From Chloroflexota bacterium (lineage in GTDB: Bacteria > Chloroflexota > Chloroflexia > JAMDCE01), in assembly GCA_023489135.1 (NCBI GenBank), contig JAMDCE010000009.1, forward strand, positions 1 through 6,588: DNA of 6,588 nt, read 5' to 3'. The notes beneath the pieces are model-generated. The model was not told where the DNA came from, did no database searches, and worked only from the letters and a program-made list of their open reading frames with translations. Of this stretch, positions 1-4,812 are shown piece after piece. A program made the position numbers and the translations under genes. The first letter of the stretch is position 1; every line of letters begins with the position of its first letter.

Positions 1-999
1 GACCGGCGTGCCGATGGGAACCTCCCAGGGGGTGGATAAGAAAAATCCCCGACCGAAGTTGGCCACTGCGCGAACCAGGTCGTCCAGCTTTCGAACCTGC
101 TCTTCGTCCTCCGGGTAAGGGCACGGCAAGCCCACGCAGACGCCGTAGCTCTCCGCCCACTTCGCCAGAGAGGACAAAGGTAACTCCCTGGATCGCAGGT
201 CGCCGAAGAAGATGCCATCGGCACCCAGGGCGAAGTATCTTTCCGCGTCGCAAGTGTTGCAGGAATGGAAGGACAGAATGGATTTTACATCATAGTATTG
301 AGTGACGTTCCAGAAAGTCCTGTAAAATGGCCGCAACTGTTTCAGTTCCGCGGCGTCAACACCGGCCCAATCCTCTTCGATGAGCCAGATGACATCTACG
401 TGTTGCTCGCAGTAGGCCTTGATCAACTCGATCACCAGAGCCCGAAGGTCGTTCAGCGGCTCGGTTAGCAGCTCACGATGCTCTCGCCAGAGCACGGCAA
501 AATCGCCATAGAGGATTCTGTTCAGTAAGGTAACTGGACCGCTCAGAACTCCGATGACCGGGACTTCACGTCCAACCACCTCACTGAGCTGGGCAGTGGA
601 TTGAAGTACTGCAGGGATTCTGCCTTTGTCCAACAAGGACCGCGCATGTTTGGGCACGATCTCTCCCAGCCTTCCGGCCGCGATCCGATCCCGCAGGGCC
701 TCTATGGCTTCTTGAACCGCTGGCCCCGCCAGAGCACGGTTGAGACCAAGTGCCTCCATCTCCAGGTGGAGATCGTAGCTGCTGATAATACCATCGTAGC
801 CAAATAGTCCCTGGGCCATAATCAGGCTTCGGGAAAGGTGGTTCGGATTGCCGAGCATCTCCTCTACAGGAACTTGGCTGATCTTAGAGGCATACCTGTA
901 AATCAGGGGAACGAACATCGGCCGTGACGTCTCTTTCAAGTCGAAGAGATCCCGCATCAGCCGTTTTGAGCTCTCAGTCTTGCGTCGCTGCGCGTACAC
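1..999 (-). CDS. URO-D/MtaA-type (uroporphyrinogen decarboxylase-like) protein, 3' partial
   Basis: An open frame runs off the left edge with no stop; 333 codons are visible from the GTG at 999. The fold is that of the URO-D superfamily, a TIM barrel shared by haem-pathway uroporphyrinogen decarboxylase and corrinoid-dependent methyltransferases (MtaA, MtbA, CmuA). Visible marks are an N-terminal KRLMRDLFDLKETSRPMFVP (about 27-46), VIGVLSGPVTLL near the middle, IEEDWAG, and FHSCNTC with H245, C247 and C250. The H-x-C pair matches the zinc ligands of the methyltransferase branch. Their third ligand, a late cysteine, would lie outside the window. GTG 999 has a GGGG seven bases upstream and keeps the family's N-terminal helix. 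The ATG at 957 has no well-placed Shine-Dalgarno and would cut that helix; TTG 1053 is also possible. The gene follows the thiolase by 26 bases. Haem synthesis is unlikely in this context. Cobalamin-linked methyl transfer is plausible but unproven. Confidence 0.87.
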   Translation of the reverse strand, partial: MYAQRRKTESSKRLMRDLFDLKETSRPMFVPLIYRYASKISQVPVEEMLGNPNHLSRSLIMAQGLFGYDGIISSYDLHLEMEALGLNRALAGPAVQEAIEALRDRIAAGRLGEIVPKHARSLLDKGRIPAVLQSTAQLSEVVGREVPVIGVLSGPVTLLNRILYGDFAVLWREHRELLTEPLNDLRALVIELIKAYCEQHVDVIWLIEEDWAGVDAAELKQLRPFYRTFWNVTQYYDVKSILSFHSCNTCDAERYFALGADGIFFGDLRSRELPLSSLAKWAESYGVCVGLPCPYPEDEEQVRKLDDLVRAVANFGRGFFLSTPWEVPIGTPV

Positions 1000-1025
1000 A
1001 AAGGCACCCCGTCGTCTTTCAGCAT

Positions 1026-2174
1026 CTAGACGCGAAGGATGTGGACGGTGCAAGTCTTGGCATCAGCATCCTTGTCGCCGCCCATGCAGTGAGCCAAAAA
1101 CACCTGTGCGCCTTCCACCTGGCGAAGGCCGGCCTGGCCGCGCAGTTGAAGGACACCCTCCACAATCTGAGCCGCGCCGGTAGCGCCCACGGGATGCCCC
1201 CTGGACAGCAGTCCGCCAGAGGGGTTCACGGGTATTCTTCCGCCAAGGCTGGTCGCACCTGAGACCACCAGGTGGCCCCCCTCGCCCTCGGGGCATAAGC
1301 CCATCGCCTCGTAGTGCAGTATCTCCGCAATAGTGAAGGCATCATGGCATTCGACGGCGTCGAGGTCTTCTGGCCCCAGGCCGGCCTGCTCATAGGCCGC
1401 CCGGCAGCCACGGTAGTCCGTCTCCCACGGAACCAGGTCCATCGGGTTCTCGTAGCTACCGGTGACCAGGACGGAGGCCGCCAGATGGACAGGGTGGGAG
1501 GTGTAACGGCGCGACACTTCTCCAGCGCATAGTACCACGGCTGCTGCCCCATCCGCAATAGGGCAGCAACTCAAGCGGGTCAGAGGATCCGCGATCATCG
1601 GCGAGTTGAGCACGTCGTCCACCCCCACCGGTTCCCGATACTGGGCGAGAGGATTGAGGCTGCCGTGGCGGCGGTTCTTGACCGCCACCTGAGCCAGTTG
1701 CTCGGGCGTCGTGCCATACGTTGCCATGTAACGCACGGCGCGCATGGCAAAGCTGGCCGGCGTGACCATTCCCTCCAGGGTATCCAATTGCGTTTCTCCG
1801 GAGTTTATCAGCCCGAATCCGGGCACGACCATCTTCTCGGCCCCCACCACTATTGCCGTATCGTATATACCTGCCGCGATGCCGGTCCAGGCGAGATGAA
1901 AGGCGGAGGAGCTTGAGGTGCAGGCGTTCTCCACGTTGAAGACAGGAACGCGGTTGATGCCCACTTGCCAGAAGATATTCTGCCCCGTCGTGAGCTCGCC
2001 AAAGAGGCGGCCGCCCAGCGCAATAGCACTGAACCCTGCGCCGATATCGGAAGGCTTGATGCCCGCGTCCCGCAGCGCCTCCAGAGCAGCCTGGCTGCCC
2101 AGATCCACCACAGACTTCTCCGGATGCTTCCCGAAACCTGTTATTCCCACGCCGATGACATCTACCTGTCGCAT
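1026..2174 (-). CDS. Lipid-transfer-type (SCP-x) thiolase / acetyl-CoA acetyltransferase
   Basis: A 382-residue thiolase-fold enzyme of full length for the lipid-transfer (SCP-x-like) branch. The expected catalytic residues are all visible: nucleophile C85 in VENACTSSSSA, H278 in ECHDAF (the position equivalent to the NEAF asparagine of classical thiolases), H327 in GGLLSRGHPVGATG, and C363 in HCMGG. Having both cysteines argues for real thiolysis or condensation of beta-ketoacyl-CoA. Ltp2-type retro-aldolases of steroid breakdown, by contrast, are reported to use tyrosines. The enzyme should be cytoplasmic and should work in a complex with the DUF35 protein encoded just before it (13-base overlap). 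In this operon it would cleave the CoA thioester made by the ligase, if that compound is a beta-keto acid. The substrate cannot be told from sequence; a condensing direction is also possible. Confidence 0.92.
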   Translation of the reverse strand: MRQVDVIGVGITGFGKHPEKSVVDLGSQAALEALRDAGIKPSDIGAGFSAIALGGRLFGELTTGQNIFWQVGINRVPVFNVENACTSSSSAFHLAWTGIAAGIYDTAIVVGAEKMVVPGFGLINSGETQLDTLEGMVTPASFAMRAVRYMATYGTTPEQLAQVAVKNRRHGSLNPLAQYREPVGVDDVLNSPMIADPLTRLSCCPIADGAAAVVLCAGEVSRRYTSHPVHLAASVLVTGSYENPMDLVPWETDYRGCRAAYEQAGLGPEDLDAVECHDAFTIAEILHYEAMGLCPEGEGGHLVVSGATSLGGRIPVNPSGGLLSRGHPVGATGAAQIVEGVLQLRGQAGLRQVEGAQVFLAHCMGGDKDADAKTCTVHILRV

Positions 2175-2584
2175 AGATCTTCTCCGTCCTCGGGAGTGAA
2201 GTAGTAGCGCAGACAGGTCTGACCGCAGCCATCGAGCCCCAGTGGCGCTATGTGGAGGGTGAGCAACTGGTCGAGAGCCAGCTGATCTATTCTCTCTGGA
2301 TCCAGTAGGCTGACGACCCTCAGTCCATCTGCCTCAAGGTCCACGTAGCCCACGGCGTAGGGCTGGGGCAGCCCGAAGGGGGCCTTGGTCCGGACGACGG
2401 TGTAGCTGTAGAGACTGCCCGTCGAGGAAAGCTCGACGTCACGCACTTGCTCAAGGCAGTGGGGGCAGATCATAGGCTTTGGGAAATACCTCCGCGCGCA
2501 CTCAGGGCAGTACCCTCCCAGTAGCCGTGGCGGTGGGCCGGGATCGAGAATCCCGTCGAGAACTGGTCTCAAGCTATCATTCAC
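2162..2584 (-). CDS. DUF35 zinc-ribbon/OB-fold protein, thiolase partner
   Basis: A 140-residue protein starting at GTG 2584, a typical length for the family. A rubredoxin-like zinc ribbon is formed by C26-x2-C29 and C40-x2-C43. An OB-fold follows at about 50-130, including YTVVRTKAPFG at 61-71 and PYAVGYVDLE at 75-84. DUF35 proteins are not known to be catalytic alone. They bind thiolase-fold partners and help present or channel acyl-CoA, as in the archaeal thiolase/HMG-CoA synthase complex and the mycobacterial Ltp2-ChsH2 aldolase. The gene overlaps the TetR gene by 8 bases and the thiolase gene by 13 bases, so it is very likely translated together with the thiolase and forms a complex with it. 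Further cysteines (C120, C124, C138) near the C-terminus are not part of the standard ribbon. Family confidence is high. Confidence 0.9.
   Translation of the reverse strand: MNDSLRPVLDGILDPGPPPRLLGGYCPECARRYFPKPMICPHCLEQVRDVELSSTGSLYSYTVVRTKAPFGLPQPYAVGYVDLEADGLRVVSLLDPERIDQLALDQLLTLHIAPLGLDGCGQTCLRYYFTPEDGEDLCDR
2182..2185 (-). promoter_or_regulatory. Shine-Dalgarno of the thiolase gene, inside the DUF35 gene
   Basis: GGAG (within GGAGAAG) lies 7 bases before the ATG at 2174 and inside the final codons of the DUF35 gene. It supports the thiolase start and coupled translation. Confidence 0.7.
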
Positions 2585-3191
2585 GGATATCTCCTCGGAG
2601 TGCAGGGAAGGGCTCTGGCCTGGCGATGCCGTCGAACAGAATCTTGAGGATATTGTCGGCCACTTCCTGGCTGGATAGCCTGCCCCCCTCGCGATACCAG
2701 CGGTAGAACCAGTTGATGATGCCAAAGATGCTGAAATTGAGAACCGTGAGGTCGACGTCGTTCATTCGTCCTGTCACAGCCAGTAGATTCAGCTTATTCA
2801 TGTACAGATCGTATATCTCGCGCTGCTGCTGCCTGACGGCCTCACGCCGCTTGCCTCGCAGGAAGTTAAGCTCCTCCACCAGGATCTTGATCTCCTTCTT
2901 GCGCTGGAGACCAAACACGCCCAAGTGGACGACGAGCATCTGCCGCAGGCACTCCCAAGGGTCATCGACCCTCCCTTCGATCTCTTGCAAGGATTGAAGC
3001 AGGTCTTGCGACGCGGTGGAGACGATCTCAAAGAGTACCTCTTCCTTGTTCTTGAAGTAGTGATAAACCAGAGAGTTGCTCATGTCAGCCTTCGCCCCTA
3101 TGTCGCGAATAGAAGTCTCCGCGTATCCTTTCCTGTAAAAGAGGTCGATGGCTGCGCGGAGCAGTATTTCCTTTGTGTTTCTTGTGGCCAC
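2577..3191 (-). CDS. TetR/AcrR-family transcriptional regulator, KstR2-like
   Basis: A 204-residue one-component repressor. The N-terminal helix-turn-helix domain spans about residues 6-55, with IRDIGAKADMSNSLVYHYF (28-46) as the turn and recognition helix, followed by KNKEEVL. The remainder is an all-helical ligand-binding and dimerisation domain. Its end, FGIINWFYRWYREGG (155-169) then LSSQEVADNILKILFDG, resembles regulators of acyl-CoA and steroid-ring catabolism such as KstR2, which respond to CoA thioesters. The gene sits in the middle of the operon, 14 bases after the ligase gene and overlapping the DUF35 gene by 8 bases, so it is probably made from the operon transcript. It probably represses the operon promoter, which lies outside the window. 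A CoA thioester made by the neighbouring ligase is a reasonable effector, but that is inference. Family certain; subgroup moderately sure. Confidence 0.92.
   Translation of the reverse strand: MATRNTKEILLRAAIDLFYRKGYAETSIRDIGAKADMSNSLVYHYFKNKEEVLFEIVSTASQDLLQSLQEIEGRVDDPWECLRQMLVVHLGVFGLQRKKEIKILVEELNFLRGKRREAVRQQQREIYDLYMNKLNLLAVTGRMNDVDLTVLNFSIFGIINWFYRWYREGGRLSSQEVADNILKILFDGIARPEPFPALRGDIRE
2591..2596 (-). promoter_or_regulatory. Shine-Dalgarno of the DUF35 gene, inside the TetR gene
   Basis: GAGGAG lies 6 bases before the GTG at 2584 and within the last codons of the TetR gene. It selects this start over the in-frame ATG at 2725, which would add 47 residues unlike the family and lying wholly in TetR coding sequence. 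Confidence 0.82.
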
Positions 3192-3198
3192 GACGTGT

Positions 3199-3204
3199 CT
3201 CCTT
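3199..3204 (-). promoter_or_regulatory. Shine-Dalgarno of the TetR gene
   Basis: AAGGAG lies 7 bases before the GTG at 3191 and 1 base after the ligase stop codon (TAG, 3208-3206). It supports the GTG start. The 14-base junction is too short for a promoter of its own. Confidence 0.8.
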
Positions 3205-3205
3205 G

Positions 3206-4801
3206 CTAGCGTTTAAGTTTGTAGCCCGCTGCCTCGCGGTCCCAGGTATTCGGTGTGACTCCCTCGTCACGCAACCGGTATTTCTCAACCCGTTGCGTCG
3301 GCGTCTTGGGCAATGCCTCCACGAAGCGGAGGTAGCGCGGCACCATAAAGTAGGCCATCCGTTCTTCACAGTATTTTATGAGCTCTAGCGGGGTCAGGCT
3401 CTCCCCCGGTTTCAGCGTCATGCAGACCATCACCTCGTCCTCGCCAAGCTCGGACTTAACGGCCACCGCCGCCGATTCCAGCACGGCGGGATGAGAATTG
3501 ATGACCTTCTCCACCTCAAACGACGAAATGTTCTCTCCCCTTCGTCTGAGGGCATCCTTCTTACGGTCCACGAAATGGAAGTAGCCATCCTCGTCGCGGC
3601 AGAGATAATCCCCCGTATGAAACCACAGGTCCCTCCAAGCTTCGACGGTCTTGTCGGGCATATTGTAGTATTCCAACAGCATGCAGTAGGGCTTCGAAGG
3701 ACGAATAAGCAACTCGCCAGGCGTATTCGGCCCCACCTCTACGCCGTTGTCGTCGACTAGCCTGACGACGTAGTCGGGATGGGGCTTGCCGCAAGTGGCT
3801 GGCCTGCGAACCTTAGGCGTATTCATCAAGGGCAATCCAATCTCGCTCATCCCGTAGCCCTCGATAATGGTCAGCCCGAACCGCTTTTCGATGGCATCGA
3901 AAAGGTGCATGGGGGCGCCACCGCCCAGCACCACCCGCAGCGGGTTATCCCCATCATCCGGTTTGGGCTCGGTTTTGTAGAGGATGGGCAGGATGCTCCC
4001 GATATAATTGAACTCGGTGCAGCCGTAGCGCTTGACGTTATCCCAGAACTGGCTCGCCGAAAACCGCTCCGCTAGCACCATCTGCGCCCCGCTCATGAGG
4101 GCGGGCATGGTGGAGAGAACCTGGGCGTTGCCGTGGAAGAGCGGCAGGGCATTGTATAGGCGATCCTCCTCACTGTACTGCGCTGCCTCCCAGCATATCT
4201 CGCCCATATGGAGGGCGTAGTTTTGGGGCATCAGTGAGCCCTTCGACGGGCCAGTGGTGCCTGAAGTGAACATAATGACGAAGGGATCAGACCAGAGAAC
4301 ATCTTCGCGTTTGTAGCCGCCGTCGTTGTCGACGACTTGAGCCCAGTCCAAGACTCGCTTGTCGAGTTTCGGCATGCCTTGTCCAGTCGTGTCTAGAACG
4401 ACAACTGTCTCAATTTTGGGCGTATTGTCCAAAACTGGCGCCACTCGATCCAGGTACTGACTGTGCAGGACGACCGTACAGGAATCCGACTTGCCCAACA
4501 TGTAGATCAACAGATCGCCTTTGTGGGCTGTGTTGATGGGCACCTCGATAGCACCCAGTTTCGACAAACCAAGCCAGAGAAAGAGAAACTCGGGGCAGTT
4601 ATCCATCACGATAGCCACCTTGTCGCCCTTGCCGATCCCCACCTTCTGTAAGCCACAAGCAACCTTGCTGGCAGCAAAGTCCAAATCCCGATAGCCGAAT
4701 TCCTTGTCTTTGAAGTAGAGGAAGGTGCGATCGCCATATTTCGCTGCTTGCCGCTCGAGAACCCTATGTATCACGCGCTCACGAAACATATCGCTAGCCA
4801 C
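3206..4801 (-). CDS. AMP-forming acyl-CoA synthetase/ligase, CaiC-like
   Basis: This 531-residue cytoplasmic enzyme of the ANL superfamily should activate a carboxylic acid to an acyl-AMP and then to its CoA thioester. The length is normal. Core motifs are in order: P-loop TSGTTGPSKG at 179-188, YGMSE at 316-320, HTGD at 395-398, and the hinge region DRKKDALRRRGENIS at 412-426. An N-terminal stretch at about 59-90 (GDKVAIVMDNCPEF, then GAIEVPIN) closely resembles crotonobetaine/carnitine-CoA ligase CaiC, but the substrate cannot be assigned. The A10 segment reads PKTPTQRVEK (498-507). Arginine 504 stands where the adenylation lysine of the usual TGK motif lies, with K507 three residues on. 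The start is GTG with a perfect Shine-Dalgarno. The gene lies 9 bases after the carboxylase-type gene, which suggests that it activates the product of that enzyme. The ligase family is certain; the substrate is not. Confidence 0.93.
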   Translation of the reverse strand: MASDMFRERVIHRVLERQAAKYGDRTFLYFKDKEFGYRDLDFAASKVACGLQKVGIGKGDKVAIVMDNCPEFLFLWLGLSKLGAIEVPINTAHKGDLLIYMLGKSDSCTVVLHSQYLDRVAPVLDNTPKIETVVVLDTTGQGMPKLDKRVLDWAQVVDNDGGYKREDVLWSDPFVIMFTSGTTGPSKGSLMPQNYALHMGEICWEAAQYSEEDRLYNALPLFHGNAQVLSTMPALMSGAQMVLAERFSASQFWDNVKRYGCTEFNYIGSILPILYKTEPKPDDGDNPLRVVLGGGAPMHLFDAIEKRFGLTIIEGYGMSEIGLPLMNTPKVRRPATCGKPHPDYVVRLVDDNGVEVGPNTPGELLIRPSKPYCMLLEYYNMPDKTVEAWRDLWFHTGDYLCRDEDGYFHFVDRKKDALRRRGENISSFEVEKVINSHPAVLESAAVAVKSELGEDEVMVCMTLKPGESLTPLELIKYCEERMAYFMVPRYLRFVEALPKTPTQRVEKYRLRDEGVTPNTWDREAAGYKLKR

Positions 4802-4806
4802 GGGAA

Positions 4807-4812
4807 CCTCCT
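4807..4812 (-). promoter_or_regulatory. Shine-Dalgarno of the acyl-CoA ligase
   Basis: A perfect AGGAGG lies 5 bases before the GTG at 4801 and overlaps the stop codon of the carboxylase-type gene (TAG, 4813-4811). It decides the GTG start over the ATG four codons further in (4789). The arrangement favours translational coupling. Confidence 0.85.

Noticed and set aside
924..1262. A 112-codon plus-strand open frame opposite the thiolase and URO-D genes
   Set aside because: It is antisense to two well-supported genes and shows no family resemblance. Other plus-strand frames across the window are rejected for the same reason.
1456..2232. A 258-codon open frame on the minus strand overlapping the thiolase gene
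   Set aside because: It is an alternate frame of the thiolase, rich in Arg and Gly, without recognisable domains; the thiolase frame has intact motifs throughout.
2558..2570. A small inverted repeat (GAGA-5-TCTC) near the end of the TetR gene as a terminator
   Set aside because: The stem is only 4 bases, has no T-run, and lies inside the DUF35 coding region.
2585..2725. An N-terminal extension of the DUF35 protein to the ATG at 2725
   Set aside because: The added 47 residues lie wholly in TetR coding sequence and look like an out-of-frame reading. GTG 2584 has a well-placed GAGGAG and gives the normal family length.
2984..2991. An 8-base palindrome, CTTGCAAG, as a possible TetR operator
   Set aside because: It lies inside the TetR coding sequence, is short with no extended symmetry, and is not near any promoter.
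3205..3210. GCTAGC palindromes at two gene junctions (also 4793-4798)
   Set aside because: They are only 6 bases with no matching flanks. One is part of a stop codon region and the other of a start region; most likely coincidence.
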